From Lobulomyces angularis (taxonomy: Eukaryota > Chytridiomycota > Chytridiomycetes > Lobulomycetales > Lobulomycetaceae), in assembly GCA_027604685.1 (NCBI GenBank), contig JADHYX010000363.1, positions 1 through 22,446 of the forward strand: a DNA stretch of 22,446 nt, read 5' to 3'. Each line of letters opens with the position of its first letter. Within the stretch, counting starts at the first letter, position 1. Of this stretch, positions 8,801-20,961 are shown in pieces. The notes beneath the pieces are model-generated. The model did no database searches, was not told the origin of the DNA, and saw only the letters and a list, made by a program, of their open reading frames with translations. A program made the translations under genes and the position numbers.

Positions 8801-11697
8801 AGCATTCAGAAGAATGGCTTAGTTATCTAGAATACGTTGATGCTTTAGTTAAAGAAGGTTTTAGAACAACTATAAGAAATAGTTTGGATTATCTGATGGA
8901 AAACACTGATAGAGAGAAAATGAAACAGGGAGATGCAGTGGCCTTGCTTGAAGCACGCTTAGAATTAGACAATGATATGCTATTTTTTACTCCAGGAATG
9001 GAAGAAGGTAAAATTTAAAGTAAAAATTCTAAGCAACATGCATATTTTTAGATTCTGAAAGTAGTCTAATGTTTGTAATGAATGAATTGCTGGAAGACAT
9101 ATATGCGTCTTCATCATTAATGGGACGAATATCGAAAAGAGTTATCGCTAATACAGAAAGTCCTCCAACTTCCGCTCCACTACCAACAAGTGATGAACAT
9201 GATCATATGCATGATGAAGAAGTTGAAGATGAGGCGGAAGAAGATATCATTCAAAGACAACAACGACAAATTTTAGAAAATCAAACCTATCTTGGTGAAA
9301 TGAGAAGAGATAAAACTTTAGATATGCTTAGATTAAGTATAATAGATCGTACAACGGAGGTGATGGATGACTGTATGGCATACAAAGACGGATACGAACA
9401 ATTTTCTTATCTGTGGACAGTAAGATAAAATTTTTTTAAATGTACATATTTTTTTTTTTTTTTTTTAGGAAAATCGTCAGGACTACATGAAGCATTTCTT
9501 AGAAACAAAAAATGAAGATGGCAGCATAGTTGAAAAAACGGAGAATCAGCCAATTCAACTTGAAAAATTTGAAGGTGAAATAAAGAAATTTGAAGGAATT
9601 CATAAAACTGTGATGGCAATTGATCCTGAAGTAATTTTTCAGTCTTGGTTTAAAGTGGATGCCAGACCTTTAAAACAGTCCCTCAACGTAGTTGTTAAAA
9701 AATGGAGTTACACCTTAACAAAACATCTTTCTGATGATGTTATGGCATCTTTAAATGATTTAAACAAATTTGTCAAGACAAGTAAAAAAGGACTTCAATA
9801 CAAAATTGAAGAGGGGGATTATTCAGGTTTAGTTGCAGCAATGGGTTTACTACATAGTATTAAACACAGAACTACCAACATTGATATGATGTTCGAACCT
9901 CTTCGTAAAACTATTAATCTTTTAAAGACTTTTGGTGTTGAAATGCCTGAAGAGATTCATAAACTCTTGAATGACTTGCCAGAGGAATGGTCAGAAGTAA
10001 AAAAATTATCAGTTTCTATTAAGGATTACGTCGCTCCTTTGCAATCAAAAGAAGTTGATATACTTCAACAAAAGTGCAATAAATTTGAAACTAGAAATCA
10101 TGAATATCGAGAAGAGTTTAGGCGTGAAGCACCGTTTAAATTTGAAATTGGGCAAGATAGAGCATATGAACTTATTGACTCAGTACACAACAGTATTTTA
10201 AACATGGAATTGGAAGCTCAGGGGTTAAAGACATCCTGTGAGTTATTTGAATTAAATATTCCAACATACAAACAGCTGTCTGACTGCAGACGTGATATTC
10301 CAATGCTTAAGAGCGTATGGGATGTTGTTGGATTGGTTACGTACATGTTTGAAGAATGGAGGCAGACATTATGGACAGAAATTAATACTGACTCTATGGA
10401 AACAAGATGCAGAGATTTATCGAAAGAACTTCGAAGGATGGACAAAGAAATTAAAGGATGGGATGTCTACAGTGGATTGGACCAGATGGTTAAAGATATG
10501 ATAACCAGTTTAAGGGCTGTAGGGGAGCTCAGAAGCAATGCTATTCGGGATCGCCACTGGAAGCAATTAATGAAAACCACTGGAGTTAGTTTCGTTTTAA
10601 CAGAAGATATGAAATTTCAAGATTTACTTAGTCTGCAACTTCATAAATTTGAAGATGATGTTAAAGCTATTGTCGATAGGGCTACAAAGGAACTGGCAAT
10701 GGAGAAAGTTTTAAACGACTTGTCTAAAATTTGGGCAGTAATGGAATTTACTTATGAGATGCAAGAATCTACTAAAACCTGCCTTTTGAAAAGTTCAGAG
10801 GAGTTAATAGAAACGTTGGAGGATAATCAAGTAATGCTGCAGACAATGATGACTTCAAAATATGTTTCTCACTTTGAAGCAGAAATATCTAAATGGCAGA
10901 ATATCTTATCTACAGTTGATATGGTGATCACCCTTTGGCTCGAGGTTCAGCAAACCTGGTCGCACTTGGAGAATATATTTATGGGCTCAGAAGATATCAG
11001 AGCTCAACTTCCTGAAGATTCAAAGCGATTTGATGGCATTGACGCAAACTACAAAGAATTAATGCGTGAAGCAGCTAAAACTCCAAATTCAGTTGAAGTT
11101 TGCATGAAAGAAGGTCTTTATGAAAAACTCGAGAAAATGCAAGGCCAATTAGCTCTGTGTGAAAAATCCTTAGCTGAATACCTGGAAACTAAAAGATTAG
11201 CGTTTCCCCGATTTTACTTCGTTTCAGCATCAGATTTGTTGGATATTTTGGCAAAAGGAAATATTCCTGAAGCTGTAGCAATCCACTTGCCAAAATTATT
11301 TGATAGTATTTCAAGACTAGAATTTGAACGAAAAGCCGAAGGTGTTGCTAGTAAGACTGCTATTGGAATGTACAGTAGGGAAGATGAATACGTTGAATTT
11401 AAAGAAAACTGTGAATGTACAGGTCCTGTTGAAGTTTGGTTAAATCGTTTAGTCGATATGATGAGAAAAACCTTAAAGGCAAGAATGGGTGAAGCAGTAT
11501 ATGGTTATGAGGAAAAGCCGCGTGAGCAATGGATATTTGATCATCCTGCCCAGATCACATTGGCTGGAACTCAAATTTGGTGGACTACTGAAGTCAATGT
11601 TGCCTTTAGTAGGTTGGAAGAAGGTTATGAGAATTCTCTAAAGGATTATTACAAGAAGCAAGTAAATCAGTTAACCGCTTTAATACAACTTGTTCAG
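5824..11697 (+). other. Dynein tail and linker-coding part (DHC_N1, DHC_N2)
   Basis: Exons 1-10 encode residues 1-1778. The first residues are Lys/Asp/Glu-rich. The DHC_N1-type tail, which binds intermediate chains and the partner heavy chain, includes [35 protein letters not shown], the [16 protein letters not shown] segment and [14 protein letters not shown]. The linker (DHC_N2, power-stroke lever) fills the large exon 10 and shows RDRHWKQLM near residues 1396-1404, the counterpart of the family's HW motif, then [20 protein letters not shown] and QWIFDHPAQ. Exon 10 alone is 2229 nt without an intron, in contrast to the small exons around it. Confidence 0.9.
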
Positions 11698-14600
11698 GTG
11701 ATTAAATCTAACTCTTATCCATGAACTTATTTAAAACAAACATTTTTATCCAGGGTGAGCTCAAAGGCGGCGATCGTCAAATGATTATGACAGTTTGTAC
11801 ACTTGATGTCCATGCTCGTGATATTGTGGCAAAGTTAATTGCAGAAAAGGCTGAAAATGCCCAGTGCTTCAGCTGGCAATCTCAATTGCGTTTAAGATGG
11901 GATGAAGATCAAGCAGATTGCTTGATTAATATCTGTGATGCTCTTTTTAGATACAATTATGAATACTTAGGAAATACTCCAAGATTAGTTGTAACTGCAT
12001 TAACTGATAGATGCTATATAACTTTAACGCAGTCCTTACATTTAATAATGGGTGGTGCGCCAGCTGGGCCGGCGGGTATACTTTTAAAATTTTTTTAAAA
12101 TTTTTAACAACTATCAGGTACTGGTAAAACTGAAACAGTAAAAGACTTGGGAAAAGCATTAGCGATTATGGTTTATGTCTTTAACTGCTCCGAACAAATG
12201 GACTATAAGTCTATAGGAAATATCTTTAAAGGCTTAGCACAATCTGGTACTTGGGTAAGTCTTAGATAAATTTTATTCAAATTTTTAACAAAATAATAGG
12301 GATGCTTTGACGAATTTAACCGAATTAGTGTTGAGGTGCTTTCCGTAGTTGCTACTCAAGTTAAATCTATACAAGATGGTTTAAGAGCAAAAAAAAAAAG
12401 ATTTATATTCCAAGGCGAAGATATTGGACTTGAGAGAACAGTTGGATACTTTATTGTAATTATATTTTATTATGTATCCTTTTTTTTTTAGCTTCCATTT
12501 TTTTTAGACAATGAATCCAGGTTATGCAGGTAGAACAGAACTACCAGAAAATATTAAGGCGCTTTTCCGACCATGTTCCATGTGTGTACCTAATTTAGAA
12601 CTTATTTGTGAAATCATGCTTATGGCGGAAGGTTTTGTCGAAGCTTCTTCCTTAGCAAGAAAATTCTTTACATTATATAAGTTAAATAAGGAACTTCTTT
12701 CAAAACAAGATCATTATGATTGGGGCCTTAGAGCAATCAAGTCAGTTTTGGTAGTTGCAGGTTCTTTGAAAAGATCCGATCCTAGTGTACCTGAAGATTT
12801 TGTTCTTATGCGTGCTTTGCGTGACTTCAATTTACCAAAAATTGTCACCGATGATTTGCAAGTATTTCATGGTTTGATCGGAGATCTTTTTCCTAAAGTG
12901 GAAGTTCTTCGTAAAAGAAATGAAAAACTAGAAGGAGAAATTAGAAAAGCAACTTTAGAAAGCGGGCTTCAGGCAGAGGACATTTTCGTATTAAAATGTG
13001 TTCAGTTGGAAGAATTATTGGTAAAAATTAAATATTCTAACACAAGTAAAACTTAAAATTTTTTTTAAAGGCGGTGCGTCATTGTGTATTTATTATTGGA
13101 AATGCTGGTACAGGAAAAAGTCAAATTTGGAAAATGCTTGCCAAAACATACATTAATATGGGAAAAAAATGCTTTGTTGCAGATTTGAACCCAAAGGCAG
13201 TTTCAACAGATGATCTTTATGGCTGTATTAATCCAGCAACCAGAGAATGGAAAGATGGATTGTTTTCATGCATTTTACGTGATTTAGCAACCCAACCTGG
13301 AACGGATCCAAAATGGATGGTTTGTTTTTAACTACAAAGTAATTTTAATTCTAATTTGTAAAGATTCTTGATGGAGATATTGACCCAAATTGGATCGAGT
13401 CTCTGAACACTGTAATGGACGATAATAAAATGTTGACATTAGCTTCCAATGAGCGTATTCCGCTTAAGCCTCACATGCGACTTATATTCGAGATAGGGGA
13501 TTTGAAGTACGCGACACCTGCCACTGTTTCACGTGCAGGTATTTTATACCTTAACGTGTCCGATCTGGGTTGGAACCCTTTTGTGCAATCATGGTACTAC
13601 ACACCTTAAAAAAGAAACAAACTCAATTCTTTTGTTTTTTTAATTAAGGTTGGATAAAAGGGAAGATGTCGCTGAAAAGTCTACTCTATCAGTCTTATTT
13701 GATAGATATGTAAACCCTTGCCTTGATGTTTTAAAATCTGGTAGATTTAAGATGGCAAATGTTGAAGAGTTTAGTATGGTTTGTACATTGTGCAACATTC
13801 TTGAAGGACTCTTGACTCCAGCTAATACTCCTAAAGGCTGTGATAAAGAATGGTTTGAAATTTACTTTATTTTTGCAGCTGTTTGGTCTTTTGGTGGTTG
13901 TATTTTACAAGATCAGTTAATTGACTATCGAATTGAATTTTCAAAGTGGTTCAATTCGGAATTTAAATCTGGTAAAATGCCAACAAGTGGTACAATTTTT
14001 GATTACTATGTTGATGATGAATCAAAGCGTTTCGTTAGTTGGACTGAGAAAGTTAGACCTTATGAACATGATCCAGATGTGCCATTAGCTTCTGTTTTAG
14101 TTGATACTCCTGAAACCACTAGAATTAAATATTTGTTAGATATTTTAGCTGATAATTCAAAACCTGTTCTACTGATTGGAAATGCTGGTTCCGGAAAAAC
14201 AGTACTCATGCAAGATAAACTAAACTCCTATGGAGAAGAAAAGATGATAGTAAATATTGCTTTTAATTTTTACACAACGGCTTGGTCGCTACAAGCCGTT
14301 TTAGAAAAACCTTTAGAAAAAAAAGCGGGAAAAAATTATGGTCCACCAGGAAACAAAAAACTAATCTATTTCCTCGATGACTTAAATATGCCTGAAGTGG
14401 ATAAATATGGAACAGCCGGCCCAACAACACTATTAAGACAATACCTTGATTACCATCACTGGTATGATCGAAGTAAACTAACTCTAAAAGAAATTCACAA
14501 TTGTCAATACGTCGCATGTATGAATCCAACTGCAGGTTCCTTTACTGTTACTCAGAGATTACAAAGACACTTTGCTACTTTTGCTGTCAACTTTCCAAAT

Positions 14601-17600
14601 CTGGATTCTTTGCAAAATATTTATTTCCAGATTTTAAATAGTCACCTCAAAATCTTCCCATCTTCTATTATAAAGTTATGTGAAAAAATAGTCACCACTG
14701 CGCTACAACTTCACAAAAAGGTTGCTTCCGTCTTTCTTCCAACTGCGGTCAAATTTCATTACATTTTCAATTTGAGAGATCTTTCAAATATTTTTCAGGG
14801 AATATTGTTTTCAAACAAAGAAACAATCAAAGAACCTATAGACTTAATCAGATTGTGGATGCACGAAACTACTCGTACTTATGGTGATAAAATGATAGAT
14901 CAAGCAGATCGAACACAACTTCAAAAACTTCAAGAAGATTTTACAAAAAAAATGTTTGACGAATTTGATCAAAACGCAATTAAAGCTGATCCTATTATCT
15001 TTACTCATTTTGCTAGCGGTTGGTTTAAGCCACATAAAAAAATTATGCTAAATTTCTTTTGTTATATTTTAGGTATGGGAGAACCCAAGTATGGACAAGT
15101 AAAGGAATGGGCACAATTAAAAAAGTTATTGGACGAAGCTCAAACTGGATATGAAGAAGTGAATGGTAGATATATTGATTATTTATATAGAGAAGCTAAC
15201 TTTTTTTTTTTTGTATTTCAGCGGCAATGAATCTAGTACTGTTTGAAGATGCGATGAGCCATGTTTGTAGGATTAATCGTATTTTAGAATCACCAAGAGG
15301 TAATGCCTTGTTAGTCGGTGTTGGTGGTAGCGGCAAACAATCCCTAGCAAGACTTGCAGCATTTATTTCACAAATGGAGGTTTTCCAAATTACGCTTAGA
15401 AAGGGATACAGTGCTTCAGATTTAAAAACAGATTTGGCTGCGTTATACCAAAAGACAGGTGTAAAGAAGCAGCAGGTATTATTTTGTAAAATAATCATTG
15501 CCTGACGTTCTTCTAGATTATGTTTCTACTCACCGATTCCCAAATTGCGGATGAAAAATTTTTGGTTTTAATCAATGACATGTTGGCTTCCGGAAATATT
15601 CCAGGATTGTTCCCAGATGATGAAGCAGAATCTATCATTGGATCAATGAGAAACGAAGCTAAAGCTTTAGGAATAGTGGATACTAAAGAAGCTTGTTGGG
15701 ATATATTTATCAAGTTTGTGAGAAGAAATCTAAAACTTGTCTTATGTTTTTCACCGGTCGGGAATAACCTTCGTTCAAGATGCCGTAAATTTCCAGCTAT
15801 TGTAAATTGTACAATGATTGACTGGTTCGCCGAATGGCCCGAGGAGGTTTACTTTTTGAAGTAAACATTCATTAACTAAAATAAATTTTTTCATTTTTAG
15901 GCGTTAACATCTGTTGCCCAGAGATTTATTTCTACTTGTGACCTAGTTCCAACAGAATACAAGGAACCTGTTACTAAATTCATGTCTTACGCACATCAAT
16001 CTGTTAACGAAATATCCAAAAAATACCTGTTAAATGAAAGAAGATACAACTACACTACACCAAAGTCATTCTTGGGATTAATTGCATTGTATAAAGAAAT
16101 GCTTGAAAAAAAATCAGTGGAATTGACTAAAAGTATGGATCGTTTGGAAAATGGGTTAACAAAATTGCAATCTACTGCAAGCCAAGTCGGTAAGAAATTT
16201 TAAATATTGTTTTAGTTTTTATTTTTATTTTTTTTATTGAAATATTACAGATGATCTAAAAGCAAAACTTGCCTTTCAAGAAGTTGATCTAAAAGCTAAA
16301 AATGAAGAAGCTTTGCGTTTAATCGAACGAGTTGGTGTAGATACTGAGAAGGTGAACGCAGAAAAAGCTATTGCTGCTGAGGAAGAAAGAAAAGTTGATG
16401 CAATTACAAAGGAAGTCGGAGAAAAGCAAGCTCAATGTCAACATGATCTGCTAGCTGCGGAGCCAGCTCTACAGGTTATAACTATAAATAGAAAAAAATT
16501 TTTTACCTTCAATGTATTTTTACAGGCTGCTACCCAAGCTCTTAACACCTTGAATAAAAATAACTTAACTGAGTTGAAATCCTTTGGTTCGCCTTCCCCT
16601 GATGTTGTTAACGTAGTTGCAGCTGTAATGGTTTTACTTTCTCCTGGTGGTAAAATAGCCAAGGATAGAAGTTGGAAAGCTGGCAAAAATATTATGGCTA
16701 AAGTGGATTCCTTTTTGGATAGTTTAATTAATTTTAATAAAGAAAATATAGAACCTACCGTTCTTGAGGCTATAAAACCATATTTGGCTGATCCTAATTT
16801 CAATGCTGATTATGTTGCCACAAAATCATTGGCTGCAGCCGGGCTGTGCGGATGGGTAGTAAATATTATTGGGTACTACACAGTATACTGCGATGTTGAA
16901 CCTAAGAGAAAGGCTCTGGAAGCTGCAGATATTGAATTGCAAGCTGCGCAGACGAGATTAGCTGAAATTCAAAATAAAATTGCTGAATTAGATCAAAATT
17001 TAGATGAATTAAAAGCTAAATTCGAAAAAGCAACTGCAGATAAATTAAAGTGCGAAGAAGAAGCAAGATCCACCCAAGAAACGATTATTCTTGCCAATCG
17101 ACTAGTTAACGGATTAGCATCTGAAAAGGTTCGTTGGAGTTTAGCAGTTGCGAAATTTAAAGAGCAAGAAAAGACGCTAGCAGGGGACGTTCTTCTCTCA
17201 GCAGCCTTTGTTTCATATGTTGGTTGCTTTAGCAAAAAATATCGTGAGGAGCTACTTAAAGATCTTTGGCTTACCAACCTCAGAGCAAATGACAACCCAA
17301 ACAAAATTCCGCTTTCAGAAAATATTGATCCATTGGAAATATTAACTAATAGTGCAGAAATGGCGCGATGGAATAATGAAGGTTTACCAAACGACAGAGT
17401 TTCCATTGAAAATGGTATTATGTTAACAAACTGCAAGCGATGGCCGCTAATAATTGATCCTCAGTTGCAAGGTGTAACTTGGGTCAGAAACAGGGAAGGC
17501 CCAAATTTAAAAGTAGTTCGACTAGGGTCTCGTGGATATTTGGATCAAATTGAAAAAGCGGTGAGTACCGGAGAGACTATTTTAATTGAAGATATTGCTG

Positions 17601-20600
17601 AATCTATCGATCCAGTTTTAAATCCTATCTTAGGAAGGGAAACAATTAAAAAAGGAAAATACGTCAAAATGGGAGACAAGGAAGTTGAATATGATCCTAA
17701 TTTCAAATTAATAATTCAGACAAGACTACCCAATCCCCATTATCCACCAGAAATTCAAGCTCAGACTACCTTAATTAATTTTACAGTTACTCTAGAAGGA
17801 TTAGAGGATCAGGTATTGAAGCATTATCTTGATGTATTTTTTTAACTTTTTTTTTTAGTTGCTTGCTGATGTTGTGAATATTGAAAGATCAGATTTGGAG
17901 CAAACTAAAGCTGAACTTACAAAACAACAAAACGAATTTAAAATTAAATTAACCGAGTTAGAAGATGCATTATTATCGAGATTGAGTGCTGCGCAAGGCA
18001 ATTTCCTTGGTGATACAGCGCTTGTAGAAAATTTGGAAACAACCAAAAGCACTGCTACAGACATCGAGCAAAGGGTAGAGGAAGCCAAAAAAACAGAAAA
18101 GAAGATCAATGAAACTCGTGAATTGTATCGTCCTGTTGCTGCACGTTCGTCACTTCTTTACTTCTTGTTGAATTCTTTATGGCAAATTCATCCCATGTAT
18201 CAATATTCACTAAATGCATACAAAGTCGTTTTCAAAAATGCAATTGCCCGTGCTGAAACTTCAGAAGAAATAAAAGAAAGAGTAGCAAATTTGATAGATT
18301 CTATTACCCATATGGTATACATTTATACTACAAGAGGTTTATTCGAAAGAGATAAGTTAATCTTTACCGCACAAATGACTTTCCAAATATTACTTTCTCA
18401 AGAAGATCTGGACTTTACGGAGCTCGATTTCTTACTAAGAGCTCCAAAGTTAGCAACTGCAACTTCACCGTTTGAATGGTTGACACATTCTTCATGGCAG
18501 ATGATAAAAGCGCTTTCATCTCTCCCTAATAATGAAACATTCAGAAGTCTCGCCTCTGATATAGAGGGTAGCGCAAAGCAATGGAAGAAATATTGTGAAA
18601 ATGAGGTTCCGGAAAATGAAAAGTTACCACAAGAATGGAAAAACAAATCAGCAATGCAAAAACTATGTATTCTTCGTTGTTTAAGACCAGACCGGATGAC
18701 ATATGCAATAAAGAATTTTGTTTGTGCAAAGATAGGTAAGTTTTAAAAATAATAAAGTAAATAAATTTATTCAAAACTATTTTAAGGTCAAAAATATGGA
18801 GATTCTTCAAGAGTGCCACTACCAAGATCATTCGAAGAATCAAACCCTGCTACTCCAATTTTCTTTATCCTTTCCCCAGGTGTTGACCCTGTCAAGGAGG
18901 TGGAAGCCCTCGGTAGACAATTAGGTGTGACAGAAGATAACAAAAACTTCCACAATGTATCGCTTGGTCAAGGACAAGAAGTTATAGCTGAGCAGAAATT
19001 AGATGTTGCTTACAAAGAAGGCGGATGGGTTATGTTGGAAAATATTCATTTGGTTGCCAAGTGGTTACCAATTTTAGAAAAGAAATTAGAGCACCTTTCT
19101 ACAGGAGCACATCCTGATTTTAGAGTATTTCTCAGTGCTGAACCAGCTGGTGACCCCGCTTACCATATCATGCCAACCTCAATTCTTCAAGCATCTATAA
19201 AAATCACCAATGAACCTCCTACAGGAATGAATGCAAATATCCATAGAGCACTGGATAACTTTACGCAAGAAACGTTAGAAAGAAGCTCCAAAGAAGCTGA
19301 ATTTAGAACAATAATTTTTGCCCTCACATATTTCCATGCAGTGGTTTTAGAAAGAAGAAAATTTGGTACACAAGGGTGGAATAAAGGATACCCATTCAGC
19401 ACTGGAGATCTTACAATTTCCGTTGATGTATTATATAATTACTTGGAAACTTTTTCCAAAGTACCTTGGGTCGATTTGAGATACATTTTTGGTGAAATTA
19501 TGTATGGTGGGCATATCTCCGACGACTGGGACAGGAGGTAGTAGAATAAAAATGGTTTTTTTTAAAGTATTGTCGTTTAGGTTATGTTCTGCTTACTTGG
19601 ATGTCTACCTTAGAGAAGAAATGTTGGAAGGTAACTTTGAATTAGCCCCAGGATTCTTTGGGCCACCTACTTCAGATTATAAAGAGTACCATAGATATAT
19701 TGATGAAAATCTCCCACCAGAAACTGTAAGTATTAAAATTCAAGTTTTTTTTTAATTTTTTTTTTCTACAATTTTTTTTTTTTAGCCTTATTTGTATGGT
19801 CTTCATCCTAACGCGGAAATAGGAAATTTAACTAAAATGGCTGAAAATATGTTCAAAACGATACTTGAGATGCAACCTCGAGACGCAGGAGCTGGATCTT
19901 CTTCATCAAAAGAAGAAAAAGTAAAATCAGTCATTGATGAGATACTCGAAAAGTTACCAGATAACTTTAATGTACCCGAGTTAATGGCAAGAGTTGAAGA
20001 AAGAACACCTTTTATATCTGTCGCAATTCAAGAGTGTGATAGAATGAGCATTTTAACCACGGAGATAAGAAGGTCATTAAAAGAATCAGATTTAGGATTG
20101 AAAGGGGATTTAACAATTACTGAACAGATGGAGCAGTTGATGAACTCGCTATTTTTAAATCAAGTCCCTGCCACTTGGGAAAAATTAGCATTCCCTTCAC
20201 TACAGGGTTTAGCAACGTGGTATATTGATCTGCTACAACGAATAAAAGAACTAGAAAATTGGGTTTCAGAGTTTCAGCTACCACCTGTTGTTTGGATGGC
20301 GGGATTATTTAATCCACAATCCTTTTTAACAGCTATTATGCAAACTACAGCTCGTAAAAATGAATGGCCACTTGATAGAATGATACTAACCGTTGAAGTT
20401 ACTAAAAAAGCAAAGGAAGAATTTTCAGCCGCACCTAGAGAAGGAGCACAAGTCCATGGATTGTATATGGAAGGTGCGCGATGGGATACAAATTCCGGTA
20501 TGATTCAAGAATCACTGCTGAAGGATTTAACTCCAATAATGCCAGTCATCGTCATAAAAGCTATACCCGTAGATAAAAAAGAAACCAAAGGTGTATATGA

Positions 20601-20724
20601 ATGCCCAGTGTATAGAACACGACAAAGGGGACCAACATTTGTTTGGACTTTTAATCTAAAAACGAAAGAAAGACCACAGAAATGGATTCTAGGTGGTGTT
20701 TGTTTACTTTGTGATGCTGCATAA
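5824..20724 (+). CDS. DNAH9-like: Axonemal outer-arm dynein heavy chain, beta type (DNAH9/11/17-like), complete
   Basis: Twenty-six exons: 5824-6005, 6063-6094, 6156-6815, 6869-7362, 7417-7583, 7637-7928, 8012-8427, 8514-9007, 9052-9419, 9469-11697, 11754-12075, 12118-12254, 12300-12455, 12508-13020, 13071-13319, 13364-13593, 13649-15165, 15222-15475, 15517-15846, 15901-16189, 16251-16474, 16526-17812, 17859-18735, 18787-19537, 19581-19725 and 19786-20724. They sum to 13554 nt (4517 aa plus TAA), the normal size for an outer-arm beta chain. In-frame TAA at 5818-5820 fixes the start. P-loops: AAA1 GPAGTGKT (1883-1890), AAA2 GNAGTGKS (2164-2171), AAA3 GNAGSGKT (2491-2498) and AAA4 GVGGSGKQ (2852-2859). 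Walker B of AAA1 is CFDEFNR (1933-1939). The ending ([20 protein letters not shown]) and the N-terminal [12 protein letters not shown] match the DNAH9/11/17 group rather than cytoplasmic or inner-arm chains. It is an ATP-driven minus-end microtubule motor that bends the flagellum. The exon 6/7 join is uncertain. All other joins keep phase. Confidence 0.96.
9153..9245 (+). other. Asp/Glu/His-rich low-complexity insert in the dynein tail
   Basis: Residues about 947-977 are a Pro/Thr/Ser stretch followed by [20 protein letters not shown], in exon 9. From memory, the matching part of DNAH9-type chains has no comparable acidic-histidine run. It is likely a disordered, lineage-specific loop. It is in frame and flanked by conserved helical sequence, so it is not a missed intron with clear splice sites. 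Confidence 0.6.
11754..13020 (+). other. AAA1, the main ATPase module of the dynein motor
   Basis: Exons 11-14. Walker A is completed across a 42-nt intron (12076-12117) that splits the third Gly codon (1886) of GPAGTGKT. Walker B CFDEFNR starts exon 13 just after the intron at 12255-12299. [20 protein letters not shown] is the conserved sensor region. All catalytic residues needed for ATP binding and hydrolysis are present, so this is an active motor ring. Exon 14 runs on into the AAA1-AAA2 boundary. Confidence 0.9.
13071..13649 (+). other. AAA2 module of the dynein motor
   Basis: Exons 15-16. P-loop GNAGTGKS is at residues 2164-2171. The Walker B-like [16 protein letters not shown] follows at 2238 onward, and sensor sequence [14 protein letters not shown] comes next. 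AAA2 normally binds nucleotide without turning it over. The motifs look ordinary for the family. Confidence 0.88.
13949..15165 (+). other. AAA3 module of the dynein motor
   Basis: Within exon 17. P-loop GNAGSGKT lies at residues 2491-2498 (nucleotides 14178-14201), followed by [16 protein letters not shown] as Walker B and [23 protein letters not shown]3 nucleotide state gates microtubule release in studied dyneins. The key Lys/Thr and Asp/Asp residues are intact, so regulation through AAA3 is possible. Confidence 0.88.
15222..16077 (+). other. AAA4 module of the dynein motor
   Basis: Exons 18-20. P-loop GVGGSGKQ sits at residues 2852-2859 with Gln in the usual Ser/Thr position, as is typical for AAA4. 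[13 protein letters not shown] gives the Walker B region, and SSVGNN-like [17 protein letters not shown] follows. These three exons are joined by 41- and 54-nt introns, both phase 0. Confidence 0.88.
16078..17137 (+). other. Dynein stalk coiled coil and microtubule-binding domain
   Basis: Coiled-coil helix 1 spans the end of exon 20, exon 21 and the start of exon 22, with long Glu/Lys/Ala heptads ([33 protein letters not shown]). The microtubule-binding globule is about residues 3200-3307 ([58 protein letters not shown]). Helix 2 is about 3308-3390 ([20 protein letters not shown] through ASEKVRW). The order is that of DNAH9-type chains. Confidence 0.92.
16475..16525 (+). other. In-frame, stop-free 51-nt intron in the dynein stalk
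   Basis: Donor CAG|GTTATAACT and acceptor TTTTTACAG|GCT in phase 0. Removal gives [16 protein letters not shown], the conserved family sequence. Its length is a multiple of three and it contains no stop, so retention would insert 17 residues (starting VITINRKK) into stalk helix 1 close to the microtubule-binding domain. Removal is strongly favoured by conservation. Confidence 0.8.
17138..19537 (+). other. AAA5 and AAA6 modules with buttress of the dynein motor
   Basis: End of exon 22 through exon 24. AAA5 carries [38 protein letters not shown] and [20 protein letters not shown]. The buttress coiled coil follows ([15 protein letters not shown] through [12 protein letters not shown]). AAA6 includes [37 protein letters not shown] and [11 protein letters not shown]. 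Both modules lack a working P-loop, as in all dyneins. Confidence 0.88.
19581..20724 (+). other. Dynein C-terminal domain
   Basis: Exons 25-26. Motifs in order: [109 protein letters not shown] and the terminal [13 protein letters not shown]. The full-length C-terminal domain is that of axonemal chains. A Ser-rich loop of 4 residues (SSSS) follows [10 protein letters not shown]. The stop is TAA. Confidence 0.92.
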
Positions 20725-20961
20725 AATTACTTTACAATTTCATTTCTTTAAAAAAAAAAAAATTTTTTTATGAATTTTTTTTTCTTTTTATCTTTTAAAT
20801 TTTTTTTTTTGTATCAAGTAATAATTTTTTTTTTAACAACATCTATCTATATTTTGTAATTTTAAAAATAAATAGATACATTTGTAATTATTTTGAAACT
20901 ATTTTTATTCTTTTTTATTTATTTTATTTTTTGAGTGATATAAGGAAATAAAAACTAAGTT
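20725..20961. other. A/T-rich dynein 3' flank
   Basis: Almost only A and T with homopolymers up to 12. One AATAAA-like signal lies near 20866-20871, a plausible polyadenylation site for the dynein transcript. No gene is seen. Confidence 0.5.

Noticed and set aside
10218..10445. Antisense open frame inside dynein exon 10, and similar antisense frames at 14263-14529, 16438-16803 and 16993-17436
   Set aside because: They are mirror frames of conserved dynein coding sequence and show no family features of their own.
15166..15230. Apparent C-terminal extension of dynein exon 17 ending in a poly-Phe run
   Set aside because: It is intron sequence; joining 15165 to 15222 restores [16 protein letters not shown], the conserved AAA4 entry.
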